Source: SFWF01 sp964599835
Lineage (GTDB): Bacteria > Bacillota > Clostridia > Oscillospirales > Acutalibacteraceae
Length of the DNA: 31,395 bases
Reading direction: 5' to 3'
Assembly (NCBI GenBank): GCA_964599835.1
Contig: CAZRHF010000010.1
Span: forward strand, 1 to 31,395
Each line of letters opens with the position of its first letter. The first letter of the stretch is position 1. The notes beneath the pieces were generated by a model. It worked only from the letters and a program-made list of their open reading frames with translations, was not told the DNA's origin and did not search any database. The translations under genes were made by a program, and so were the position numbers. Of this stretch, positions 6,608-13,441 are shown piece after piece.

Positions 6608-7546
6608 TCAGATGAACATAAGAATGACGGTGGGAACGAACTCAAGGGCGAAAAAGGCTATCATAAAGGCGATAAAGCTGATTCCGCTCTGCTTTTTGCG
6701 AAGCTCATCAGCCTCCTCGGAGTCAAGCTCCTTTTCGGCTTTCTTAATTTCCTTTGCCGCAAAAATTACCCTCTTTTTATAGAACCAGTCGCCAAGCAGG
6801 GCGAAAACTATACGAACGATAAGCCCGACGACAAGTCCCGCCCCCGCAAGAATAAGGGGAAGGCTTCCGATAGAGGGGAGATTTTCGATATAGTAGGTAA
6901 GCATATTTGCGTTTTGTCCGGCTACGGGAAGCTGGGCAAGGGCAAAGGAAAGGGGAAAGCTCAGCACGGTAGAGATTATGGAGAAAACTACCGCAATAAC
7001 GCTCTCCTTATACATTTTTCGGTATGCCAGCCAGGCCCCGGGAAGCAGAAAGCCTGCCCAGTTCCAGGAGGTCTTCTTGTTCCCCGCGAGGGTAAGAAAA
7101 CGGGAGATATAGCGGAAGTGGTTTATCATAATTACCCCGGAGGCCTCCTTGGCGGTGACCCCCTCGCCGATATCGGTGTCGTCCTCGACCGAGCTGAAGT
7201 TTATATTATGGAGATTTCCGTCGGCGAAAAAGCCGGTCATTTCGGAATAGCCGCAGTAGGGGCAGAAACGGGCGTCCTTCGGATAATCCTTTCCGCATTG
7301 GGTACAGATACGGCCTTTTGAAGAGGAATCGGTATCGGCCTCGGCGGAAGCTTCTTTAGTTTCCTCCGTTTCATCCGAATACTGCATATCGGTTCCGTGG
7401 TATTTTTCCAGTCCGCAATGTCCTGCCGAATTATAGCAGTCGCGGTGGTGGGGTGCGCCGCATACGGGACAGCATACCACGTCATCCTCCTCGAAAAGAT
7501 ACGCCGAGCAAACGGCACATTTTTTATTCTTAACGTCAAAGCCCAT
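6608..7546 (-). CDS. RING-like/zinc-ribbon DUF2628 membrane protein
   Basis: A 312-residue protein with two different zinc modules ahead of a membrane domain. Residues 10-44 show C-x2-C-x12-C-x2-C-x3-H-H-x2-C-x5-H-C, an interleaved cross-brace pattern like RING-H2 or the Prok-RING families. After an acidic, Ser-rich linker, a second zinc ribbon follows (ICTQCGKDYPKDARFCPYCG, about residues 81-100). NWAGFLLPGAWLAYRKMY matches the DUF2628 signature and leads into several hydrophobic helices. A Lys/Glu-rich helix (IKKAEKELDSEEADELRKK) precedes the last helix. The ATG at 7546 overlaps the NUDIX stop codon, with AAGGAG correctly placed. In eukaryotes RING folds are often ubiquitin ligases, but bacterial RING-like domains have no general assigned activity, and no ubiquitin-like partner is visible here. 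Confidence 0.78.
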   Translation of the reverse strand: MGFDVKNKKCAVCSAYLFEEDDVVCCPVCGAPHHRDCYNSAGHCGLEKYHGTDMQYSDETEETKEASAEADTDSSSKGRICTQCGKDYPKDARFCPYCGYSEMTGFFADGNLHNINFSSVEDDTDIGEGVTAKEASGVIMINHFRYISRFLTLAGNKKTSWNWAGFLLPGAWLAYRKMYKESVIAVVFSIISTVLSFPLSFALAQLPVAGQNANMLTYYIENLPSIGSLPLILAGAGLVVGLIVRIVFALLGDWFYKKRVIFAAKEIKKAEKELDSEEADELRKKQSGISFIAFMIAFFALEFVPTVILMFI

Positions 7547-8073
7547 CAGATCTGCTCCTTAAACATTTCGCGCATTTTTGCGGCGTAGTCGAAAACGGCC
7601 TTAAAATATTCGCGGCCGTAGTTATGGTATTTGCGCTGTTCTATCATGATCTTAAGCTCGTCGGGGGTTACCCACTTGACCTCGGCAACCTCGCTTTTCT
7701 GCAGGCGGAGGCGGCTTATATCTGCATCGCACTTAATAAACCAGACGTCTAAAAATGAGTTTCTTCTCTTAAGACGTCCCATAAATTTGAGACTTCCTTT
7801 AAGGGCCTTTATGCCCAGCTCCTCGCTCAGCTCTCTTGCGGCGGCGGAAAGGGAGCTTTCGCCCGAAACGGCGCTTCCGCCGGTAGCCGCCCACTCGCCC
7901 GGCATAAGCTTTCTTTTTTCGCTTCTGCGCTGAATAAGAAAGTTGCCGTCGGAGGAAACTACCCATATATGCACCACCAGATGGTACTCACCGTTTTTCA
8001 GCACGGTGCGCCCTCTGACGGCGGTCTTTCCCGTAACGACCCCCTGGTCGTTTAAAATGTCCCAAAGTTCCAT
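7546..8073 (-). CDS. NUDIX hydrolase
   Basis: A 175-residue protein with a complete Nudix box, GGSAVSGESSLSAAARE then LSEELGI, matching G-x5-E-x7-REUXEEXGU. The N-terminus MELWDILNDQGVVTG and the IQRRSEKRKLMPGEWAATGG segment resemble the isopentenyl-diphosphate isomerase-like/YfcD group of NUDIX proteins. Substrates in the superfamily are nucleoside diphosphates linked to another group; the exact one is not predictable. The ATG at 8073 follows AGAAGG; the reading frame continues upstream through the promoter, so the longer form is rejected. It is the first gene of a five-gene operon whose other hydrolase is a YjjG-type nucleotidase, a plausible pair for nucleotide-pool cleaning. Confidence 0.88.
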   Translation of the reverse strand: MELWDILNDQGVVTGKTAVRGRTVLKNGEYHLVVHIWVVSSDGNFLIQRRSEKRKLMPGEWAATGGSAVSGESSLSAAARELSEELGIKALKGSLKFMGRLKRRNSFLDVWFIKCDADISRLRLQKSEVAEVKWVTPDELKIMIEQRKYHNYGREYFKAVFDYAAKMREMFKEQI

Positions 8074-8206
8074 TATTGGCCTTCTTTTCTGAAAATTGTG
8101 ATCTCTGCCGAAAACTGTCGCGGCAGGAGCTTTTTTCGGGCTTTGCGCAGAAGAAGGACGGTGCCCGTTACCGTCATACAACACTTCTCCACGATAATTC
8201 TTTATA

Positions 8207-8235
8207 ATTGTACCAAAAAAACGCAATATATACAA
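8207..8235 (-). promoter_or_regulatory. Promoter of the NUDIX-RING-TVP38 operon
   Basis: TTGTAT (8230-8235), a 17-base spacer and TACAAT (8207-8212) on the minus strand. The transcript would have a leader of about 125 nt before the ATG at 8073. Within that leader, no clear riboswitch or attenuator was recognised. Confidence 0.6.
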
Positions 8236-8275
8236 CACTTTTTTAATGAACGCAGTGTAAATAAAAAAATAATCC

Positions 8276-8304
8276 TTGTAAAAGTGAGAAATATATATTA
8301 TAAT
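8276..8304 (+). promoter_or_regulatory. Sigma-A promoter of the SRP RNA gene
   Basis: TTGTAA (8276-8281), exactly 17 bases, then a perfect TATAAT (8299-8304). Initiation is expected at about 8311, at the GGAAG that begins the mature-like RNA. Confidence 0.8.
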
Positions 8305-8310
8305 ATATCG

Positions 8311-8487
8311 GAAGTCGGGTTAGTTCCGACGGCTCTGTCTGTGTGACGGGGTGTGCGAATGGGCTGGTCCTGTGCGACAGAGTACCGTGAACCATGTCAG
8401 GCGGGGAACCGAGCAGCATTAAACGGTTTTCACTGTGCGCCGCAGTAAATCGGTTCATTCGTACGCCCGGTTACACAGATTTTTTTA
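8311..8487 (+). ncRNA. ffs: Signal recognition particle RNA (small bacterial 4.5S-type)
   Basis: The conserved SRP domain IV is plain: GTGAACCATGTCAGG, a CGG-[GGAA]-CCG apical hairpin with the GGAA tetraloop at 8405-8408, then AGCAGC. The long rod pairs CTGTGTGAC (8339-8347) with GTTACACAG (8470-8478), and GGGTGTGCGAATG with CATTCGTACGCCC. Seven Ts follow the base of the rod and likely act as terminator. An extra 5' hairpin (GTCGG/CCGAC, about 8314-8330) precedes the rod. This RNA binds Ffh and helps target membrane proteins. The ffs-dnaX order is common in Firmicutes. The exact 5' and 3' ends are estimates. Confidence 0.93.
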
Positions 8488-8510
8488 GATTTTTAAACGG
8501 AGGAAAACTA

Positions 8511-10163
8511 ATGGCATATAAGGCCCTCTACCGAAAATACCGTCCGCAGACCTTTTCGGAAGTTTACGGTCAGGACCATATCGTAGATACCCTTAAGGGC
8601 GAGCTGGCTTCGGGTAAAATTTCTCATGCCTATCTTTTTACGGGAACCAGAGGAACCGGTAAGACAAGCTGTGCGAAAATTCTTGCCAAGGCGGTAAACT
8701 GCCTTTCCCCCAAGGACGGCGATCCATGCCTCGAGTGTGAAGCCTGCCGTATGGTTGCCGATGAGGAGGCCACCGATATCGTTGAGCTTGACGCCGCCTC
8801 CAATAACGGTGTCGACCACGTCCGTCTCCTCCGTGAGCAGATCGCCTTTACTCCAAACGCCCTTAAATACAGGGTATATATAATCGACGAGGTCCATATG
8901 CTCTCTATCGCGGCCTTCAACGCCCTGCTTAAGACCCTTGAAGAACCGCCCGAGCACGCTATCTTCATCCTCGCCACAACCGAGGTCCACAAGCTCCCCA
9001 CTACTATTCTTTCCCGTTGTCAGCGTTTTGATTTCAAAAGGATCGAAACCGATAAGATAGTCGAGCGCATAAAGTTCGTTTCCGACGCCGAGGGCTTTAA
9101 TATAACCGACGACGCCGCAACCCTTATTGCCGCGGCCGCCGACGGAGGAATGCGAGACGCCCTTTCGATCCTCGATCTCTGCGTTTCGGTCTCCGCGGAT
9201 ATAACCGAAAAGACCGTTACCGACGTTTGCGGAATGTCGGGACACGAATATTTAAACCGTCTTTCCGACGCCGTAATAAACGGAAACACCTCCGAGGCAT
9301 TATCCCTTATCGACGATCTGCATAAGGGCTCGGTGGATATGCTCCGACTGGCAAATGACCTTTCGGCACATTTCCGCGACATTATGATAATCAAAACCGT
9401 TTCGGCCGACAAAAAGCCCATCGTCTGCTCCGAAACACAGCTTAAGATATATACCGAAAAGGCCGCAAAGTTCGATATTAAGGACGTACTTCGCGCCCTT
9501 AATATGCTTTCCGACTGCATCGCTTCTATGCAAAACGCAAACCGCAGAAGTATGCTGGAAATGACCGTAATAAAGCTCTGCTCGCCCGAGCTTTGCACCG
9601 ATATCGAATCTCTTGAAAAGCGTATTCGGGCCTTAGAGATCTCGGGTCCGAGAACCGCACCTGCGGCGCCCGTTGCCCCTGCACCCACTCCTGCCCCTGC
9701 CGAAAAGCCGCAGGAAAAGAAGATAATAACCGAAGAAGAGCTTCCGCCTCCCATTGAGGACGAGGCGCCTCCCGCAGGCCTTCCCGAGGAGCCCGCTATA
9801 GAGTCTGCACCCGCACAGGAGACTGCTTCAGCCCCGAAGGGTGAGGCGGGCGAGCTTGCCGAGTGGGCGGAGATACTTAAGGTGCTGGCAAGAACCTGCC
9901 CGCCCATAAGCGGAGTTTTAAACGGCTCCCGCGCCTTCATTTCGGGACAGTATCTGCTTATAGATGCCCCCAACCCGATGTTCAGAAGCTTTATAAATTC
10001 CAAAAACGCTATCTACCGTGATGCCATAAGAAAGGCGGCAACCCAGGTTCTGGGACAGACCTATAAGCTGGGACCCTATAAGCCGGTTAAGACCGACGAG
10101 GAGGCCGACCCACTTAAGGCGTTGGCAGAAAAATTAAAACAGTTCGATATACCCAATAATTAA
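8511..10163 (+). CDS. dnaX: DNA polymerase III subunit gamma/tau
   Basis: The 550-residue clamp-loader ATPase begins MAYKALYRKYRPQTF, the standard DnaX start, after an ACGGAGGAAAACTA ribosome binding site; the reading frame runs upstream through the SRP RNA, which rules out the longer form. Walker A is GTRGTGKTS at residues 45-53, followed by the zinc module C-x8-C-x2-C-x2-C (CLSPKDGDPCLECEAC), Walker B YIIDEVHML and sensor region LATTEVHKLPTTILSRCQR. A Pro/Ala/Glu-rich linker separates domain III from a C-terminal tau-type domain (about residues 445-540). It is the first gene of an operon with ybaB and recR. I did not see an obvious A-rich slippery heptamer for gamma production. Confidence 0.97.
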   Translation: MAYKALYRKYRPQTFSEVYGQDHIVDTLKGELASGKISHAYLFTGTRGTGKTSCAKILAKAVNCLSPKDGDPCLECEACRMVADEEATDIVELDAASNNGVDHVRLLREQIAFTPNALKYRVYIIDEVHMLSIAAFNALLKTLEEPPEHAIFILATTEVHKLPTTILSRCQRFDFKRIETDKIVERIKFVSDAEGFNITDDAATLIAAAADGGMRDALSILDLCVSVSADITEKTVTDVCGMSGHEYLNRLSDAVINGNTSEALSLIDDLHKGSVDMLRLANDLSAHFRDIMIIKTVSADKKPIVCSETQLKIYTEKAAKFDIKDVLRALNMLSDCIASMQNANRRSMLEMTVIKLCSPELCTDIESLEKRIRALEISGPRTAPAAPVAPAPTPAPAEKPQEKKIITEEELPPPIEDEAPPAGLPEEPAIESAPAQETASAPKGEAGELAEWAEILKVLARTCPPISGVLNGSRAFISGQYLLIDAPNPMFRSFINSKNAIYRDAIRKAATQVLGQTYKLGPYKPVKTDEEADPLKALAEKLKQFDIPNN

Positions 10164-10176
10164 AGGAGAATATATT

Positions 10177-10533
10177 ATGAAAGTAAGAATTCCCAATCAG
10201 AACGGCGGTATGAGCCAGCAGCAGATGCTTAAAAAGGTTCAGCAGATGCAGGAGGATATGGCAACTCTTCAGGCCGACCTTGACGAAAGAGAATATACTG
10301 CCTCTGCAGGCGGAGATATGGTGTCTGTAACCGTTACAGGCAAGCACGAGGTAAAGGCCATAAGCATTAAGCCCGAGGCTTTGGAAGAGTGCGAAGGCGA
10401 CCCCGAAATGCTTGAAGATTTCCTTATAATCGCCCTGAATGAAGCCATCACCACCGCAACCGAGACCGGTGAAAAGGAAATGAACGCGATCACAAGCGGC
10501 CTTAACATCCCCGGAATGCCCGGTATGTTTTAA
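10177..10533 (+). CDS. ybaB: YbaB/EbfC family nucleoid-associated protein
   Basis: A 118-residue protein with the family layout: Gly/Met/Gln-rich N-terminus (GGMSQQQMLKKVQQMQEDM), amphipathic helix, and the strand region EYTASAGGDMVSVTVTGKHEVKAISI followed by a C-terminal helix and a Gly/Met/Pro tail. These proteins form DNA-binding dimers. The order dnaX-ybaB-recR is one of the most conserved small operons in bacteria and supports the call. AAAGGAG precedes the ATG; the gap to recR is only 2 nt. Confidence 0.95.
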   Translation: MKVRIPNQNGGMSQQQMLKKVQQMQEDMATLQADLDEREYTASAGGDMVSVTVTGKHEVKAISIKPEALEECEGDPEMLEDFLIIALNEAITTATETGEKEMNAITSGLNIPGMPGMF

Positions 10534-10535
10534 TA

Positions 10536-11135
10536 ATGGCTTATAGCATAACCTCCTTAAACGAACTCACGGCGCAGTTTGAAAAGCTGCCCGGAATAGG
10601 TAAAAAAACCGCCCAGCGTCTGGCCTTTTACGTAATAACCGCCCCCGAAGAATATGCACAGCGGTTTTCAAAGGCCCTTACCGACGCGCGCTCTAAAATA
10701 AGGCTCTGCTCCTGCTGTCAGGCTCTTTCCGATCGCGAGCTTTGTCCCGTCTGCGGCGATCCTTTAAGGGATAAGACCACCATCTGCGTGGTAAGCGACC
10801 CGAGGGACGTCCTTGCCTTCGAGCGCACCAGGGAGTTTAAGGGTGTCTACCACGTCCTTCACGGGGTAATTTCTCCCCTTGACGGAATCGGCCCCGAAAA
10901 GCTTAAGGTGAGGGAACTGCTTGCCCGCCTTTCCGACGGAAGCGTGAAAGAGGTAATTATGGCAACCGACCCCACTGTTGAGGGTGAGGCTACTGCCAGC
11001 TATATCTCCCGATTTATAAAGCCTATGGGAATTAAAATAACCCGTCTTGCCTACGGCGTGCCGGTGGGCGGGAATCTCGAATATGCCGACGAGGTAACGC
11101 TGCAGCGTGCCCTCGACGGCCGAAACGAAATTTAG
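10536..11135 (+). CDS. recR: Recombination mediator RecR
   Basis: A 199-residue, full-length RecR. It has the N-terminal helix-hairpin-helix (KLPGIGKKTAQRLAF), the C4 zinc finger (CSCCQALSDRELCPVC), a TOPRIM domain (TICVVSDPRDVLAFERT and MATDPTVEGEATA) and the C-terminal Walker-B-like RLAYGVPVGGNLEYAD segment. RecR works with RecO and RecF in loading RecA on SSB-coated DNA. It sits 2 nt after ybaB and has no strong ribosome binding site of its own, which suggests coupled translation. A small GC-rich palindrome follows the stop codon. Confidence 0.97.
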   Translation: MAYSITSLNELTAQFEKLPGIGKKTAQRLAFYVITAPEEYAQRFSKALTDARSKIRLCSCCQALSDRELCPVCGDPLRDKTTICVVSDPRDVLAFERTREFKGVYHVLHGVISPLDGIGPEKLKVRELLARLSDGSVKEVIMATDPTVEGEATASYISRFIKPMGIKITRLAYGVPVGGNLEYADEVTLQRALDGRNEI

Positions 11136-11138
11136 TAG

Positions 11139-11157
11139 GGGCGGTCATCGGCCGCCC
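11139..11157. repeat. Small GC-rich palindrome between recR and the DUF896 gene
   Basis: GGGCGGTC and GGCCGCCC can pair (with two G-T pairs) around ATC. The TAGGGGCGG...CCGCCCG form resembles short dispersed palindromic repeats often seen between genes in gut Clostridia (from memory). No U-tract follows, so it is not a strong terminator. Confidence 0.5.
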
Positions 11158-11174
11158 GTTAAACGGAGAAACTT

Positions 11175-11396
11175 ATGGTAACACAAAAAGATATCGACAG
11201 AATAAACGAGCTTGCCCGTAAATCCAAGACCGAGGGTCTCACCGACGCCGAAAAGGCCGAGCAGAAGGAACTCAGGGTAAAGTATATAAACGGATTTAAG
11301 GCAAGTTTAGAGAGCCAGCTTTCGGGAATTACCATAGTAAACCCCGACGGAAGCAAGCATAAGGTAAAGAAAAAAGATGAAACTGGTCGTTCTTGA
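11175..11396 (+). CDS. DUF896 family protein (YnzC-like)
   Basis: A 73-residue protein whose DIDRINELARKSKTEGLT and EKAEQKELRVKYINGFK segments are the two-helix signature of DUF896/YnzC. The residues before the stop, NPDGSKHKVKKKDETGRS, form a basic tail. Members are small helical cytoplasmic proteins of unclear function, found almost only in Firmicutes; Bacillus YneA-linked YnzC is the structural reference. The ATG follows ACGGAGA. The gene overlaps the next one by 20 nt, so the two are translated together. The call is by recognisable sequence; function is unknown. Confidence 0.85.
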   Translation: MVTQKDIDRINELARKSKTEGLTDAEKAEQKELRVKYINGFKASLESQLSGITIVNPDGSKHKVKKKDETGRS

Positions 11397-12324
11397 AGCG
11401 GGGGTAATGACCCCGGGCGGTCTTTCTCTTGACGTATATAAGCAGTTTGGCGAGGTCATAGAATACCATACCTCCAAGCAGCATCAGGTAATCGAGCGAA
11501 TCGGCGATGCTGACATCGTTCTGCTTAATAAGCTCACTATAGATAAAGAGGTAATGGATGCCTGCAAAAACCTTAAGTATATAGGCCTTTTTGCAACGGG
11601 ATTCAATACCATCGACGTAAAATACGCCGCAGAAAAGGGCATCACCGTCTGCAACGCAGGAAGCTATTCCACCTCCGCCGTCGCCCAGCACACCTTCGCC
11701 CTTATCTTGAATCATTATAATCAGATCGCAAACTACCACGCCGCCGTGCAGGGGGGCGCCTGGGAGAAAAGCGAGCTTACCACCCTTTACGACTTTCCCA
11801 CCGACGAGCTTTACGGCAAAACTCTGGGTATCGTCGGCTACGGTCACATCGGCAAAAGGGTAAAAGCGATCGCCGAGGCCTTCGATATGAAGGTTATCGT
11901 CCACACACGCACACCCAAAGACGACGGAACCGAGTTCGTCTCCTTCGATGAGCTTTTAGAGCGCAGTGATATAATTTCCCTCCACTGTCCCTTAACCGAC
12001 GAAAGCCGCCTTATGATGAATGAGGCCGCCTTTAACAGGTGCAAAAAGGGCGCCCTTCTTGTGAATACAGCCCGCGGAGGTCTTGTTGACGAGCCCGCAC
12101 TTAAAGCGGCGGTAGAGTCGGGCAGGCTTTCGGGTGCCGCATTGGACGCAATTACGGTTGAGCCTATGCGAAACTGCATCCTGAAGGGTGTGGAGAATAT
12201 CGTTATAACTCCACACGCCGCCTGGGCACCTATGTACACCAGAATCAAGCTTCTGGGAATCACGGTCGACTGTATAAAAGGCTGGCTTGAAGGCAACCCC
12301 ATAAACGTCGTATCTAAACTCTGA
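11377..12324 (+). CDS. D-2-hydroxyacid dehydrogenase (glycerate dehydrogenase-like)
   Basis: A 315-residue NAD-dependent dehydrogenase. LGIVGYGHIGKRV is the Rossmann GxGxxG motif, NTARGGLVDE carries the substrate-binding Arg, AITVEP the Glu, and ITPHAAW the catalytic His. The N-terminal catalytic domain contains IVLLNKLTI, similar to glycerate/hydroxypyruvate reductases. It probably interconverts a 2-keto acid and a D-2-hydroxy acid such as hydroxypyruvate and glycerate; the exact substrate is inference. The EP dipeptide is followed by M rather than the common L/P-rich loop. The ATG lies inside the DUF896 gene (20-nt overlap), and a strong terminator follows the stop. Confidence 0.88.
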   Translation: MKLVVLEAGVMTPGGLSLDVYKQFGEVIEYHTSKQHQVIERIGDADIVLLNKLTIDKEVMDACKNLKYIGLFATGFNTIDVKYAAEKGITVCNAGSYSTSAVAQHTFALILNHYNQIANYHAAVQGGAWEKSELTTLYDFPTDELYGKTLGIVGYGHIGKRVKAIAEAFDMKVIVHTRTPKDDGTEFVSFDELLERSDIISLHCPLTDESRLMMNEAAFNRCKKGALLVNTARGGLVDEPALKAAVESGRLSGAALDAITVEPMRNCILKGVENIVITPHAAWAPMYTRIKLLGITVDCIKGWLEGNPINVVSKL

Positions 12325-12330
12325 TTAAAG

Positions 12331-12365
12331 ACCGATATCGAAAGTTTTTCGATATCGGTTTTATT
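12331..12365 (+). terminator. Intrinsic terminator of the ffs/dnaX to dehydrogenase region
   Basis: A 13-bp perfect stem (ACCGATATCGAAA / TTTCGATATCGGT) with a 3-nt loop, followed by TTTTATT. Its T-tract overlaps the -35 box of the next promoter. Confidence 0.88.
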
Positions 12366-12392
12366 GACTTTAGGAGAGGTTATTTTTATAAT
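12364..12392 (+). promoter_or_regulatory. Sigma-A promoter of the SGNH esterase operon
   Basis: TTGACT (12364-12369), 17 bases, TATAAT (12387-12392), then AAAGGAG eight bases before the ATG at 12416. The -35 box begins within the T-tract of the preceding terminator, so the two units are packed without spare DNA. Confidence 0.85.
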
Positions 12393-12415
12393 ATACCTAT
12401 AAAGGAGTGTTTTAT

Positions 12416-13441
12416 ATGATCTGGAAAAATGCTGAACTGCACGGCGTTGCCGAGCTTATAGAAAAAAACGACGGAGGATTTACCCCCCTCCGTATGCCAC
12501 AGTGGGTAAAGGACGGTCTCGATTCCGACGGAAGCCGCCTTTATTCTTCAACGGGAATAGAGATCCGCTTTGTTTTAAAGGGCGAAAAGGCGGTAATTAA
12601 GCTAAGTCCGGGTGAAGATCCCGTAAAAGCGGGTACCTTCAAGGTCTTCCGCGGTGGAATTCAGGGCGGATGGCAGGATAACAAGACCGTAGTTTTCGAC
12701 GGAAATGTTCCCCGGGAGCTTGAAATAACAAGAGCCCAAAACCTCGGACGTTTAAATAAAATGACCGAAAAAGCAGACCTTCCCTGGGACCCCGAGGTCA
12801 TCCGTGTCATTCCCGACACCATTAAATACACCTTTCACGATATAATCGGCGATATCGAGCCTCCCGCTCCCGGGCAGAAGCCGAAAAAGACCCTGCTCTG
12901 CTACGGCTCCTCCATAACCCACGGTTCGAACTCTCTTTCGGTTCCTCAGTCCTGGGTATCGGTGGTAGCCCACAACCTTAAAATGGATCATATGAATCTC
13001 GGTATGGCGGGAAACTGCAGACTTGAGCCTACGGTAGCCGAGTATATTGCACGGCTCGGCGAAGAGGGAAAATGGGACGTCGCTACCTTGGAGCTTGGCA
13101 TAAACGTTCTTTCCTGGGACGAAACCAAGATCCGGGAGAGAAGCGAAAATATGATAAGGCAGGTGGCAGGACGAAACCCCGAAAAGCCCGTTTTCGTAAT
13201 TTCTCCCTTCTGCTTTTTCGGCGACGAGTTCGGAGACAAAAACGGCGACAAATGGCGCAATATCCTTAAGGAAATAACCGAAAAGCTAAACTTCAAAAAC
13301 GTCACCTATATAAACGGTATGGATATAATCGGCGACAGTTCCCTTTATATCTCGGCCGACGAGGTCCACCCCAATATTTACGGCTGTATGAAGATAGCCG
13401 AAAAGCTGGAGGAAAAGATCAGAGAGGCGCTGTATGTATAA
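12416..13441 (+). CDS. SGNH/GDSL hydrolase with N-terminal beta-sandwich (carbohydrate esterase-like)
   Basis: A 341-residue cytoplasmic protein (no signal peptide). The N-terminal 150 residues look like the beta-sandwich seen in CE2-like esterases; the C-terminal SGNH domain has CYGSSITHG with nucleophile Ser166, LGMAGNC for the Gly block, ELGINV for the Asn block and DEVHPN with Asp315 and His318. The likely reaction is removal of acyl groups from a sugar or glycoside. The ATG at 12416 is chosen over an in-frame GTG at 12407, which lies in the AAAGGAG ribosome binding site. The stop overlaps the next gene by 8 nt, so the esterase and the TIM-barrel-like protein are coupled. Substrate unknown. 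Confidence 0.85.
   Translation: MIWKNAELHGVAELIEKNDGGFTPLRMPQWVKDGLDSDGSRLYSSTGIEIRFVLKGEKAVIKLSPGEDPVKAGTFKVFRGGIQGGWQDNKTVVFDGNVPRELEITRAQNLGRLNKMTEKADLPWDPEVIRVIPDTIKYTFHDIIGDIEPPAPGQKPKKTLLCYGSSITHGSNSLSVPQSWVSVVAHNLKMDHMNLGMAGNCRLEPTVAEYIARLGEEGKWDVATLELGINVLSWDETKIRERSENMIRQVAGRNPEKPVFVISPFCFFGDEFGDKNGDKWRNILKEITEKLNFKNVTYINGMDIIGDSSLYISADEVHPNIYGCMKIAEKLEEKIREALYV

Noticed and set aside
8394..8510. N-terminal extension of DnaX through the SRP RNA
   Set aside because: The upstream codons are SRP RNA structure; MAYKALYRKYRP at 8511 is the universal DnaX start with a strong ribosome binding site.
9660..9900. Programmed frameshift in dnaX to make a short gamma form
   Set aside because: The linker region has only AAAAG-type runs, no A AAA AAG heptamer with a downstream stem that I can see.
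9020..10003. 327-residue minus-strand frame inside dnaX
   Set aside because: Serine/alanine-rich antisense shadow of dnaX with no start signal or domain.
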